DNA of 64,000 bases, taken from assembly GCA_963836585.1 (NCBI GenBank), contig CAWIJV010000003.1:310001-374000 (forward strand), read 5' to 3'. Position 1 is the stretch's first letter, and the number at the start of each line of letters is the position of its first letter. The notes below the pieces were generated by a model. It ran no database searches. It was not told the DNA's origin and was given only the letters and a program-made list of their open reading frames with translations. Positions 1 through 8,603 of this stretch are shown here, piece by piece. A program made the translations under genes and the position numbers. This DNA comes from BTUB01 sp963836585 (GTDB lineage Bacteria; Babelota; Babeliae; Babelales; Vermiphilaceae).

Positions 1-457
1 TGGAGAAGCCGACCTCCGTGCAAGGCGTGGTGGCTGATGCAGCCCGTTTGATGCTCATCGGTTTATGCGCCCGCGTGGTGCAATATGCCGGTAAGGAAAG
101 CAGAGAAGGAATGAAAATTCTGCAATCGTAGTAGCCCTCCCTTGCATAAATTTGTTTTCCTTCTTGTTTAATCCGATAAAAAATTCGTTGAGGATTAGTA
201 GAAGCTATGTCAAATTCATCTTTGCTCAATACGATAATATCTTTGGATATATCAAGTCCAAATAGGGCTCTATGGCCTTCCGACATTGCCTTAAATCTAT
301 CTTTGGGATCACACTCGTCCACAACGACCAATAAATCAAGATCACTTTCTTCGTCGGCAGTTCCCCGTGCATGGGAACCAAAAATATAGATTTCAATCGG
401 ATTGTAGGTCTGTATAAGCCTTTTTTTCACTTCTTCCATTATTTGGGAAGTAATCAT
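1..457 (-). CDS. Nucleotidyltransferase-fold protein (MNT/HI0073-like), 3' end unresolved
   Basis: Reading leftward from ATG at 457, the protein carries the signature of minimal polymerase-beta-type nucleotidyltransferases: GSHARG at residues 27-32, then two metal-binding aspartates in SDLDLLV (D39 and D41). Such proteins are usually about 100 residues and often pair with a HEPN partner, acting as an antitoxin that modifies its partner. The recognisable domain ends near residue 112 (GKQIYARE), but no in-frame stop appears before the window edge and the last third overlaps a plausible plus-strand gene. The true end is therefore probably near 110-135 or hidden by a frameshift. The domain call is solid; the 3' boundary is not. 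No HEPN partner is visible inside the window. Confidence 0.6.
   Translation of the reverse strand, partial: MITSQIMEEVKKRLIQTYNPIEIYIFGSHARGTADEESDLDLLVVVDECDPKDRFKAMSEGHRALFGLDISKDIIVLSKDEFDIASTNPQRIFYRIKQEGKQIYAREGYYDCRIFIPSLLSLPAYCTTRAHKPMSIKRAASATTPCTEVGFS
3..131 (+). CDS. C-terminal fragment of an unidentified protein (cut by window edge)
   Basis: The plus strand is open from base 3 to a TAG at 129-131 and encodes about 42 residues ending in the motif GMKILQS. Codon choice (GCC, GTG, CGC) matches other genes in the window, so this could be the tail of a gene lying mostly to the left. I do not recognise the family. An open frame on the opposite strand covers the same bases, and only one of the two is likely to be coding here. 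The convergent layout, with the stop at 131 meeting the end of the minus-strand nucleotidyltransferase-like gene, favours this reading for bases 1-131. Confidence 0.35.
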   Translation, partial: EKPTSVQGVVADAARLMLIGLCARVVQYAGKESREGMKILQS

Positions 458-616
458 AAAAGTTCCTCACAATGTATCATGGTCACTACGAGTGTATCAG
501 AATGACTGTTCAACAGTAAAGTTATGAAATCTTAACCGATTTACTTGCATTCAATTTTCTATTTGCAATAAAATAATAGAGAGAGCAATCCCGCACTCGA
601 AACAGTAGGGGGGCCT

Positions 617-1588
617 ATGAAGGGTTTGTGGGGATCTATTATTATTGTTGGTATTATGGCCTATTGTAGCCATATACCGGCCTATTTATACCGTGCCAGT
701 GATACGCAGGCGGTCAAGGTGCTGCGCAAATGGCATCCGGAGACCAACCGATACCATTATTGGATTGGTTTTTGTGATTTTCATGATAAATTGCACCCCT
801 ATAATGGTATCCAGCGAAAAAAAATAGAAGAGCTACTGCCTAGCCATAATCCTGAACATATTCTGGTGCTGGTTGAAGATTTAAGCTCTACCAATGATGC
901 GGGTAAATTAGGCTGCGGTTCTTATTTTATCAATTCTCGCGTGGGAATCTTGGCCGGATTGGGCAGTTTTTGTAAAAATAATAATGTGCCCGCGCAAAAT
1001 GTGGAATATCGCTACTGCAGAGTGGTGGCGCTTGGGCCGGTTATTAATGCCATTCAAGCAGATCCGCATTCATTCCCTTCCGCGCGGAAGATGACGCTCA
1101 CGCATCTCACGCAAGAAGTAGAGCAAGCTTATAATGATCTATTGCTCGGCGCTGCAACCAGTGAATTTAAAAATGAGCTCACCGCGCGCACCGGAGCGCT
1201 GCAAAAAAATATCGAAAAGCTCAAAAATATTCCGCCGCATCAAAAAACGATCGCCGATTATTTGCATGCCCATTCTAATGCATTCAATCGCTTGGAGATT
1301 GTAAAAAATATGCTCACCTTTGATGGCGTGCTGATCGGTTTTAAACTCGTAGATGCCACGCTCAAAGCGCCTGCCAAGCAAAAAATAATCGCCTTTGCCG
1401 GCGGCACCCATATTAATGAGGCGTATGATATTCTGCAAAAAGTGGGCGGTTATGAGCCGATTGTTGATTCAGTAATTGCCGGATCGGCCGATCGAGTGGC
1501 CCAAGGCATCAATACCAATAGCGCCGGTGGGCCGGCAAAACCAGAACCGATTTCGCTGGAGCTTTTGGAGCATTATTTAAAAAATTGA
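617..1588 (+). CDS. Exported protein of unknown function, 323 aa
   Basis: The protein starts with a hydrophobic leader (residues 1-20, ending near MAYCSHIPA) and continues as a soluble domain with no motif I can assign. A purine-rich GGGGG run lies just upstream of the ATG and may serve as ribosome-binding site. The middle (about residues 170-235) is predicted helical and charged. The C-terminal third contains the phrase FAGGTHINEAYDIL, which looks like a small Rossmann-like or hydrolase-like strand-loop-helix but matches no catalytic signature I know. Unlike most exported proteins in this window, it lacks a methionine at the leader boundary. It stands alone, with 159 bp before it and 97 bp after it. 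Function unknown. Confidence 0.75.
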   Translation: MKGLWGSIIIVGIMAYCSHIPAYLYRASDTQAVKVLRKWHPETNRYHYWIGFCDFHDKLHPYNGIQRKKIEELLPSHNPEHILVLVEDLSSTNDAGKLGCGSYFINSRVGILAGLGSFCKNNNVPAQNVEYRYCRVVALGPVINAIQADPHSFPSARKMTLTHLTQEVEQAYNDLLLGAATSEFKNELTARTGALQKNIEKLKNIPPHQKTIADYLHAHSNAFNRLEIVKNMLTFDGVLIGFKLVDATLKAPAKQKIIAFAGGTHINEAYDILQKVGGYEPIVDSVIAGSADRVAQGINTNSAGGPAKPEPISLELLEHYLKN

Positions 1589-1685
1589 CAAATAACTTGC
1601 ACATATTGTTGCTGTTTTGACTTATAAAAAAGAATAGATAGTCTTAAATTCATCGATCATAAAAAATTTATACCGCTGAAAAACT

Positions 1686-2276
1686 ATGTCTATTGATTTA
1701 TTACCCTCATTCATCAAAAATCATTATGAGATTCATGACTGGAAGCACGCATGTGCTATTCTGAAAAATGATTTTCCTCAGGAGTGGGAAGACATTATTG
1801 AGGTGCTTACCAACTTCAGACTCAAAAAAAGCTGGATCATCAAAAGTGGGGGCAGCAAATCTGATATTGCAGGCTACATTGATAATGCCTTTTTTGAAAA
1901 AAAATGGGTGGAAAAAAGTTTTGATACGCGCATTATTGTAGACAAGAAAACATTCGATACACCAACTCATAAAGTTGACTGTTACAAAAACAGAGTTGCG
2001 GTGGAAATTGAATGGAACAATAAAGATCCCTTCTTTGATCGAGATTTAAATAATTTTCGTCTGCTTTTTGAGTTACGGGCGATTAGTGTCGGGGTGATAA
2101 TAACGCGCACTGATGAACTCCAAAAATTATTCAAAGATCTTGATAGAGGCGAATCATTTGGTGCATCCACTACTCACATGAGCAAGTTGTTACCAAGAGT
2201 TCAAGGAGGAAGTGGCGGTGGTTGCCCATTGCTCATATTTGGCATAACAAAAAAATTGTACGTAGAAAATAAATGA
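1686..2276 (+). CDS. BglII-family type II restriction endonuclease
   Basis: This 196-residue protein matches what I know of the R.BglII family (recognition AGATCT in the founding member). The core runs from V97 to about W110. D98, E107 and E109 fit the spacing of the BglII catalytic residues (Asp84, Glu93, Gln95), with Glu in place of the Gln. Other family-like stretches are NKDPFFDRDLNNFR (112-125) and the GGCP-containing C-terminus (178-181). Its stop overlaps the start of the MT-A70 methyltransferase by four bases (ATGA at 2273-2276), the usual translational coupling of a restriction-modification pair. No obvious Shine-Dalgarno precedes the ATG. Specificity for AGATCT is inferred from the family, not shown by the sequence. 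Confidence 0.85.
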   Translation: MSIDLLPSFIKNHYEIHDWKHACAILKNDFPQEWEDIIEVLTNFRLKKSWIIKSGGSKSDIAGYIDNAFFEKKWVEKSFDTRIIVDKKTFDTPTHKVDCYKNRVAVEIEWNNKDPFFDRDLNNFRLLFELRAISVGVIITRTDELQKLFKDLDRGESFGASTTHMSKLLPRVQGGSGGGCPLLIFGITKKLYVENK

Positions 2277-2935
2277 TTATGGTTACTGCAGCTCAAGATT
2301 TTAAAGCTAAACTTGCCGGAAAAAAATTCAGTACAATTTTGGCTGATCCGCCCTGGCAGTTTGCTAATCGCACCGGCAAAGTTGCACCCGAACATAAACG
2401 GCTCAATCGATATCCCACACTTACCCTCGATGAAATAAAAACTATCCCGGTCAATGATGTTGCCGACGATGCTGCGCATTTATACTTATGGGTTCCCAAT
2501 GCGCTGCTTTCTGAAGGATTACAGGTGATGCGGGCATGGGGATTCACTTACAAAACTAATATTGTATGGTGCAAAATTAGAAAAGACGGTGGCCCGGACG
2601 GTCGCGGTGTCGGTTTTTATTTTCGTAACACGACTGAGCTGATATTGTTTGGAATAAAAGGCAAGATGCGCACTCTTGCGCCCGGTAGGAGCCAAGTTAA
2701 TGTTTTAAAATCGATCAAGAGAGAGCATTCACGCAAACCAGATGAGCAATATAGCCTTATTGAATCATGCAGCCCCGGCCCTTACTTAGAATTATTTGCC
2801 CGCGGCACACAGCCAGGCTGGCAGGCTTGGGGAAATGAGTCGGATAATTACTTGCCATCGTGGCCAACCTACTCAAATTGTTCTAATAAAAATTTTTGGT
2901 TAAATACGCCCGGCCGGAGTCGCCAAACACCATAA
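2273..2935 (+). CDS. MT-A70 family DNA adenine methyltransferase
   Basis: The protein has the DPPW catalytic tetrad (residues 25-28) inside ILADPPWQF, the hallmark of MT-A70/beta-class N6-adenine methyltransferases, followed by LYLWVPN (about 72-78) and the conserved arginine-rich EHSRKPDEQY segment. Length (220 aa) is normal for the family. It should protect the sites cut by the upstream BglII-like nuclease. M.BglII itself is described as an N4-cytosine enzyme, so this pairing implies a different protected base. The last 17 or so residues overlap the convergent cysteine synthase gene by 53 bp and look non-conserved, so the native C-terminus may be shorter and the present one a read-through extension. 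Confidence 0.85.
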   Translation: MIMVTAAQDFKAKLAGKKFSTILADPPWQFANRTGKVAPEHKRLNRYPTLTLDEIKTIPVNDVADDAAHLYLWVPNALLSEGLQVMRAWGFTYKTNIVWCKIRKDGGPDGRGVGFYFRNTTELILFGIKGKMRTLAPGRSQVNVLKSIKREHSRKPDEQYSLIESCSPGPYLELFARGTQPGWQAWGNESDNYLPSWPTYSNCSNKNFWLNTPGRSRQTP

Positions 2936-3848
2936 CGCCCAGATCATTTTCAGTAAAATATTTTTTGGCATACTCGGATGCGGCAAAGGCAACCGCGCCG
3001 CTACTTGGGCCCACCAAGAGGCCATAGGTGCCGGCCATGATTTTGAGCATACCCAGAGCATCGTCATCGGTTACCGGCAGATACTCATCAATCACCGATT
3101 TTAATAAAACCGGTGTTTCAAAATCGATGCCCATGCCTTCAACTTTATATGGTTTGGGATTGCCGCCGGTGCTGCGCCAAGAATTATTCGAATCGATGGC
3201 GATCACTTTTACTGCAGGATTTTTTTCTTTCAAATATTTTCCCACGCCGCTGATGGTGCCACCGGTGCCGGCTGCGGCAAAATAGTGGGTGATGCGGCCA
3301 TCAGTTTGGCGCCACACTTCCGGTGCGAGTGAAAGATAGTGCGCTTGTGTGTTGAGCACATTAAAATATTGGTTGAGCATGATGCTGTTAGGAGTTTTTT
3401 TGAGAATTTCAACTGCTTGGCTATGATAGCTGCGCGGATCTTCAATAAACGCGGTTGACGGGCACATTACCACCTGCGCGCCATACGCTTTGATGGTCTG
3501 ATATTTTTCTTGGCTGATCTTTTCTGAAACGGTGATGATCGCTTTATAGCCTTTGATCACGGCAATCATGGCCGTTGCCGCGCCTTGATTGCCCGAAGAT
3601 GCTTCGATAATCGTGCCGCCCGGCTTGAGCGTGCCAGTCCGCTCTGCTTCCTCGATCATAAAAAGCGCGGAGCGATCTTTCACGCTGCCGCCGGGATTTA
3701 AATATTCCAATTTTGCGCACAATGTGCCCGGAATGTTAAAAGGAACCTTCACGAGCGGCGTGTTGCCGATGGCATCAAGCAGCGATTGGTGTAGCTGCGA
3801 TGCGGGAGCGATGATCGATTGTTTGAGTGGTTGTTTTTCGATATCCAT
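2883..3848 (-). CDS. cysK: Cysteine synthase / O-acetylserine sulfhydrylase-like PLP enzyme
   Basis: Fold-type II PLP enzyme. The Schiff-base lysine is K57 in GGSVKDRS, the substrate loop is SSGN (84-87), and the phosphate-binding GTGGTISG lies near residue 200. These make it a cysteine synthase or cystathionine beta-synthase; without a C-terminal CBS domain, cysteine synthase is the simpler call. I chose the ATG at 3848 because AGGA sits about 8 bases upstream; the longer open frame to 3953 would run into the upstream ABC transporter gene. Its 3' end overlaps the convergent methyltransferase gene by 53 bp. No serine acetyltransferase is nearby, so the sulfur source and substrate are unclear in a host-dependent cell. 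Confidence 0.85.
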   Translation of the reverse strand: MDIEKQPLKQSIIAPASQLHQSLLDAIGNTPLVKVPFNIPGTLCAKLEYLNPGGSVKDRSALFMIEEAERTGTLKPGGTIIEASSGNQGAATAMIAVIKGYKAIITVSEKISQEKYQTIKAYGAQVVMCPSTAFIEDPRSYHSQAVEILKKTPNSIMLNQYFNVLNTQAHYLSLAPEVWRQTDGRITHYFAAAGTGGTISGVGKYLKEKNPAVKVIAIDSNNSWRSTGGNPKPYKVEGMGIDFETPVLLKSVIDEYLPVTDDDALGMLKIMAGTYGLLVGPSSGAVAFAASEYAKKYFTENDLGVMVFGDSGRAYLTKNFY

Positions 3849-3922
3849 GGATAAAATCCTATACAGCATTTTTACAATTAAGAGTAATGTACTGAAAAAG
3901 TGCGAGAATGCAATATAAATTG

Positions 3923-5707
3923 TTACTCTTTCTCTTGCATCTGCTGATACCACAACTTTGCATACAATCCATTGTGTGCCAGCAGTTGCTCATGCGTGCC
4001 CTGTTCGGCCACCACGCCATGATTAAGCACAATAATCGTATCCGCGTTGATCACGGTGGAAAGCCGATGCGCGATGGTCAGACTCGTGGCGCCGGCGGAA
4101 ATATCTTCCAAATTTTTTTGAATGTCACGCTCCGTTTGCGTATCGAGCGCCGAGGTTGCTTCATCAAAAATATAGAGCGCCGGTTTTTTGAGCAGCACGC
4201 GCGCAATGGCGATTCGTTGTTTTTCGCCGCCTGAAAGTTTGAGCCCCCGTTCGCCCACTTCAGTGTGGTAGCCATCAGGCAATCGTTTGATAAAGGTATC
4301 AAGATGGGCCAGATGAATTGCCTGCTCCACTTCTTCCTGGCTGGCATTGGGATTGCCGTAAGCGATATTATAATAGAGCGTATTGTTAAACAGCATCGTA
4401 TCTTGTGGTACAATCCCGATTGCACGGTGCAATGAATCTTGTGTCATGGCGCGCAGATCATGGCCGTTGATGGCAATGGCGCCACCGTTCACATCATAAA
4501 AGCGATAGAGCAAGCGTGCGATAGTAGATTTTCCTGAGCCGGTGGGGCCGACGATTGCCACCCGTTTGCCCGCAGAAATCGTAAATGATACCCCCTTGAG
4601 GATGGTGCGCCGTTCATCATAGCGAAAGTGAACATTATCAAATACCACGGTTGCCGTTTCTATTTTGAGCGCTGTTGCGCCGGGCGCATCTTTTATTTCC
4701 GGTTTTAAGTTAAGCAGATTCATTGCGGTGTTTACTTCATTTAATCCTTTGCGGATTGAGCGGATAATGTAGCCAAAATGGTTAAGCGGATTGATAAATT
4801 GCAGCAAGTAGCCGTTGATCAAAATAAAATCGCCCACGAGCATTACGCCATTAATCACGGCGCGCCCGGAAAGAAAGGTGAGAATGATCAGGCCGATGCC
4901 AATGATAATATGCTGGCCCATTTGCAGCATGCTATCGTAATAATATTTTGCCACGCCCGCATCTTCTTGCTCCTGTAAAATTTCATCACACTGCTCTTGC
5001 TCATATTTTTCATTGTTAAAATATTTTACCGTTTCAATATTAAGCAGCGTATCCACAATGCGTGCGCCGGCATTTTCCCGCTTTTCATTGTAGGTTTCCT
5101 GGGTTTCCACCGCACGTGAAAGTGCAAGCGCGGTAAAGGCAAGATAGGCTACCATCACCAATAAAAGAGCAATGCTATAGAGGGGGCCAAACAGATAGGT
5201 GAGCAAACTGATCACAATGATAATCTCAAGGAAGGTGTTGATCACATACAAAAAAATGCCCCAAAAGATATGATCAAGGCCATCCTCGGCCCGCTCAATG
5301 GCAGTGGCAATGGCGCCCGTTTTGCGATCAAGATGAAAGCGCAGTGAAAGAGAAAGCAGACGGCTAAACACCCGCATGGCAAGCAGATGCATGCTGTGCT
5401 CGAGTGAGCGATAGAGCACCATGGCGCGCACATGGGTGATGATCTGGCTCACGGTCCAGAGCAAGCCGTAGCCAATCAAGAGCAGTGAAACATAATAAAG
5501 TGGCGGTTGCACGCCGCAAGTGGAAAGTGCGTTCACGATTTTTCTAAAAAAGAGCGGCAGGCAGACATTCAGAACGATCATGATGCCCATGAAAACGAGT
5601 GACCAGATCAATCGCATGCGCAACTTCCAATCATCGGTCCACAAAAATGGCAATACACGAACAATCAACCGCAGTGATTTAAATCGTTGATTATGATTTA
5701 TTGGCAT
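3923..5707 (-). CDS. ABC exporter, fused permease-ATPase (Atm1/HMT-like)
   Basis: A 594-residue half-transporter: an N-terminal membrane domain of about six helices (residues 25-320) and a C-terminal ATPase with Walker A GPTGSGKST (about 382-390), signature LSGGEKQR (about 490), Walker B YIFDEATSALD (about 512) and the H-loop AHR. Homodimers of this type export glutathione/persulfide-like compounds, lipids or peptides. Sequence around the membrane helices and the C-terminal tail recalls the Atm1/HMT1 branch, but substrate cannot be read from the sequence. It lies 74 bp upstream of the cysteine synthase gene on the same strand, so a link to sulfur or metal handling is possible but only circumstantial. 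Confidence 0.85.
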   Translation of the reverse strand: MPINHNQRFKSLRLIVRVLPFLWTDDWKLRMRLIWSLVFMGIMIVLNVCLPLFFRKIVNALSTCGVQPPLYYVSLLLIGYGLLWTVSQIITHVRAMVLYRSLEHSMHLLAMRVFSRLLSLSLRFHLDRKTGAIATAIERAEDGLDHIFWGIFLYVINTFLEIIIVISLLTYLFGPLYSIALLLVMVAYLAFTALALSRAVETQETYNEKRENAGARIVDTLLNIETVKYFNNEKYEQEQCDEILQEQEDAGVAKYYYDSMLQMGQHIIIGIGLIILTFLSGRAVINGVMLVGDFILINGYLLQFINPLNHFGYIIRSIRKGLNEVNTAMNLLNLKPEIKDAPGATALKIETATVVFDNVHFRYDERRTILKGVSFTISAGKRVAIVGPTGSGKSTIARLLYRFYDVNGGAIAINGHDLRAMTQDSLHRAIGIVPQDTMLFNNTLYYNIAYGNPNASQEEVEQAIHLAHLDTFIKRLPDGYHTEVGERGLKLSGGEKQRIAIARVLLKKPALYIFDEATSALDTQTERDIQKNLEDISAGATSLTIAHRLSTVINADTIIVLNHGVVAEQGTHEQLLAHNGLYAKLWYQQMQEKE

Positions 5708-5921
5708 AGCAAGTCCCCCTCAGTTATGCTTTTCGTCAAGTAGAATAACACAAACATGAAAGCGATTGCTATCAAAAATGTGCGAAATTGCTTTAAGTAT
5801 GGTAGGCAAGCAGGCAAATTATTGGATTGTAACTAATTCTTTTGATACTATTGAGTATCATTAAAAGCTTCTAAATCAACACATTCTTAATGTTTCTATG
5901 AAACAGAGAAGGGATATTTTC

Positions 5922-6479
5922 ATGCAAAAAATAGATCAAAAACTAGCAGCATTATTGGGTATTTTTTTTGTAAATGCGCATTGTTGCCAACTGCCTGATG
6001 CCGCATATGAAAAAAAAGCAGAGCAGGTGATTTCTGCAACCCTTGCATTAAATCAAGGATTTCCCAATGATTTAAGAAAATTTTGTGTGCAAAGACAGGT
6101 GGATCTTCAAAAATTCAGACGAGGAGGTTTACATCCTATAGAGGCAGCGGAAAAAAGGATTGAAATTCTTTGTCTGGGGGGTATCGATCATCGGGTGCTC
6201 TTTCGCACTGATAAAAGTTGTTCGGCACGGTTTCTTTGGGCATTTGGTAAAGCGAGCCAAGAGCTTTTTGATCTTAGAATACAATTCATTTTGCAAGCAT
6301 ACTGCAGTTCTTTGCCTGGTTTCGAGTTGCCTTATAATGATCAACTGCAAAATCTAAGCGCCAAAACGTTTAGTGAAGAACTGGATGAGCTTGATATTGA
6401 TGATAAAATTGCAATGGTCATTGAAGAAGCGGCGCATTTGGCGGCAAGAATTTTAAAAAAATATTCGGCTCGGCTATGA
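5922..6479 (+). CDS. Exported protein of unknown function, 185 aa
   Basis: Start placed at ATG 5922 because AGAAGGG lies nine bases upstream; an in-frame ATG at 5898 has no such site. The leader (MQKIDQKLAALLGIFFV) is hydrophobic and is followed by AHCC, which could be a signal-peptidase site or a poor lipobox. The rest is a mostly helical soluble domain with four to five cysteines and no recognisable motif. Its TGA overlaps the ATG of the acetyltransferase-like gene (ATGAG at 6476-6480), so the two are translationally coupled. Function unknown. Confidence 0.7.
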   Translation: MQKIDQKLAALLGIFFVNAHCCQLPDAAYEKKAEQVISATLALNQGFPNDLRKFCVQRQVDLQKFRRGGLHPIEAAEKRIEILCLGGIDHRVLFRTDKSCSARFLWAFGKASQELFDLRIQFILQAYCSSLPGFELPYNDQLQNLSAKTFSEELDELDIDDKIAMVIEEAAHLAARILKKYSARL

Positions 6480-7033
6480 GAACGAAAATCACCATTGTTA
6501 CTCTTTTTTTAACCATGAACATAGTTTGCATGAATCATGAAGGCCTGGAAATTAAGCCGATCTGCTTGAGCCAGATTAATGAAGTAAAACAGATGCTCAC
6601 TGAATGCGCGTTCGAATTATGGCATCCATATCCAACGATTGAAGAGTTCATAAAAAAACTCGATGAGACGGATGAATTTAAGGATCTTGATGCTCTGCAA
6701 TCGGCCTATTTTGATAATAACGGGATCTTTTATGTGCTGGTTGATAATAATAAAATAGTGGGTGCCGGTGCTATCAGGTGGCTTACTGATGAACTGTGTG
6801 AATTAAAGCGCATGTGGTTTTTAAAAGAATATAGAGGCAGAGGCCTGGGCCTGGCAATGGCGAATAAACTTTTAGAATTTGCCAAAGCGCAGGGCTATAA
6901 AAAGATCCGGCTCGATGTATACCAGCCTGAAATGCAAACACGTGCAGTTGCGTTTTACACAAAACTAGGATTTTATGAAATAGAGCCCTATAATAATTCG
7001 CCGGCAAAACTGTTTATGGAAAAAGCTCTTTGA
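6476..7033 (+). CDS. GNAT-family N-acetyltransferase with an N-terminal leader
   Basis: The C-terminal 150 residues form a GNAT fold: acetyl-CoA-binding motif A is YRGRGLGLAMANKLLEFA (about residues 121-138), followed by the beta-5 strand IRLDVY and the helix with AFYTKLGF typical of the family end. These enzymes transfer acetyl groups to amines of metabolites, peptides or proteins. Unusually, residues 1-18 (TIVTLFLTMNIVCM) look like an export signal ending in the Met boundary seen in many exported proteins here. An acetyl-CoA-dependent enzyme would be active outside the cell only where acetyl-CoA exists, for instance host cytoplasm, so it may be an effector. Coupled to the upstream gene by a 4-bp overlap. 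Confidence 0.8.
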   Translation: MRTKITIVTLFLTMNIVCMNHEGLEIKPICLSQINEVKQMLTECAFELWHPYPTIEEFIKKLDETDEFKDLDALQSAYFDNNGIFYVLVDNNKIVGAGAIRWLTDELCELKRMWFLKEYRGRGLGLAMANKLLEFAKAQGYKKIRLDVYQPEMQTRAVAFYTKLGFYEIEPYNNSPAKLFMEKAL

Positions 7034-7064
7034 GTTTAATTATCTTTTTACAATGAGGAAATAT

Positions 7065-7958
7065 ATGTATCGTACTATTGCATTAAGCGCATTACTGGGC
7101 GCTGCTACATTTGCAACCGAAAATAATGATGACAATACCATTCCTGCTGTAGCGCTAGAGCCGGCGCAAGCGCAAGAAAAAAAGGTGGATAATACTGATC
7201 AATATCGGCGCAAAAAAGCATGGGAAGCAATTATCTATGATACCTATGAAGAAGCGATGCCCTATGATAAAAAGCTGCCTGAAGCGTATAAAAAAGTGAT
7301 AGAACAATTTGGCTTCACTGAAAAAGATGTGAATTTTTACACCGCGGTTCGCATGGATTGGTTTGTAGACAAAGTGGGCAATAATATTATGCTGCTGCGC
7401 CCGAATTTCTTTTTGTATCTCACCGAAGAAGAGCAAGCATCACATATTGCAATTCAACTAGAGCGTATTCGTGCCGGCGATAATAGTGAGCTGGACGGCA
7501 AGGAGAATCCCAACAAGCAATGTGCAAAAAAATTCACCAAAGCGGTAAACATTGCAACGGCGGTGGCCTTAGTGGGCCTCTATCACAAAGAGATTATGAA
7601 GGGATTGAATGATGCATGGCCGCATGTTAAACATCATCTGTTTTCAAAAGTAGGCATGCTGATTGCCGGATGTGCAGCGGCCAATTTCTTGGCCTGGAAA
7701 GCATATGATATTGCCGAGCAAAAGCACTACGAGCAGCATGAATTTGTAACGCTTGATACTATTGGCGCCGATGACTGGATTGCGGTGAAAGAAAAACAGG
7801 TGGAATGGGGCAAGCAAAATTCCGGATGGCTCTATCCATGGTATAAATTATTGGGCAAGCTCTACTTGGGTTATAATGCCGCCGTGAAACTGGAGCGCTA
7901 TAAAGAGCATGTTAAGGCAAAAGAGAATAATAAAGATGCTCATTTAGAAGGTTGGTAA
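7065..7958 (+). CDS. Exported protein, possible degenerate M48-like peptidase
   Basis: GAGGAA at 7055-7060 sits at ideal distance from ATG 7065, which begins a clear signal peptide (MYRTIALSALLGAATFA). The layout resembles M48 metallopeptidases: a segment LRPNFFLYLTEEEQ, then HIAIQLERI where HExxH would be expected, then two hydrophobic segments (about residues 160-180 and 200-220), then an EHEF-like helix where the third zinc ligand would be. The active-site residues are replaced, so if the relationship is real this is a catalytically dead homologue. That relationship is inference from pattern only. It follows the acetyltransferase gene by 31 bp on the same strand. Confidence 0.65.
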   Translation: MYRTIALSALLGAATFATENNDDNTIPAVALEPAQAQEKKVDNTDQYRRKKAWEAIIYDTYEEAMPYDKKLPEAYKKVIEQFGFTEKDVNFYTAVRMDWFVDKVGNNIMLLRPNFFLYLTEEEQASHIAIQLERIRAGDNSELDGKENPNKQCAKKFTKAVNIATAVALVGLYHKEIMKGLNDAWPHVKHHLFSKVGMLIAGCAAANFLAWKAYDIAEQKHYEQHEFVTLDTIGADDWIAVKEKQVEWGKQNSGWLYPWYKLLGKLYLGYNAAVKLERYKEHVKAKENNKDAHLEGW

Positions 7959-7982
7959 ACACTCAAAGAGAAAGAGAATCGG

Positions 7983-8595
7983 ATGTGCAAAAAAAGTATG
8001 AGGCTATTGTTTTTCCTATTGGCATTAGTGCCATATCATTCAACTTTTTTGGCAATGAGTAAGGACGAAGCGCAGGCTAGGTGGGAACAGATCTTGAGAA
8101 CCTATGGGACTAATGCCCAAGAACTGAGACAGCTTTTGCAAGCGGGAGCCGCTATAGATACACAGGATCAGCTTGGTATAACTATGCTAATAAAGTCTGT
8201 TGAAGTTCGTGCGGGGACGGCAGATAGTATGCGAGTACTTCTTGAAACCGGCGCTGATGTTGATAGAGCGACTATAACCGGATCAACGGTGATATCGTAT
8301 CTTATTACTCGCCATAAGAGGCGGGAAAAGCTCGCCATGGTGCTTCAAGCGGGAGCGGATGTGAATAAACAAGAGATAGGGTGGTTTCGCTGCATTGCAT
8401 ATGGCGGCTCTTAATAGCTCTTCCAGAACAGTGGACTGCTTCATTTCTGCCGGGGCAGATCGAACCATCTGCAATGATGATGGCAAGACGGCCGCAGATA
8501 TTGCGCGCGGCGATGTCGATTACGGATATACCAATGAGCAAAGCGATCGGGATCGTATGATTGTGATGCTCACCAAAATGGTTAAGCTGGCATGA
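7983..8595 (+). CDS. Exported ankyrin-repeat protein, frameshifted
   Basis: The first frame (7983-8414) encodes a signal peptide ending YHSTFLAM and two to three ankyrin repeats (phrases LLQAGAAIDTQD, LLETGADVDRA, VLQAGADVNKQ). The repeat due next is found in another frame: from about 8382 the frame reads GFAALHMAALN, then CFISAGADRTICNDDGKTAADIA, to a stop at 8595. Removing one base near the GGG at 8379-8381 restores a continuous protein of about 200 residues with four or five repeats. Ankyrin repeats bind proteins and are common in host-directed effectors. Either a sequencing indel or a young pseudogene. It sits in an exported-protein cluster, 24 bp after the previous gene. Confidence 0.75.
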
Positions 8596-8603
8596 ACGTT
8601 TTA

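Noticed and set aside
3908..4234. Plus-strand frame inside the ABC exporter gene
   Set aside because: It lies opposite the conserved ATPase domain and has no initiation signal.
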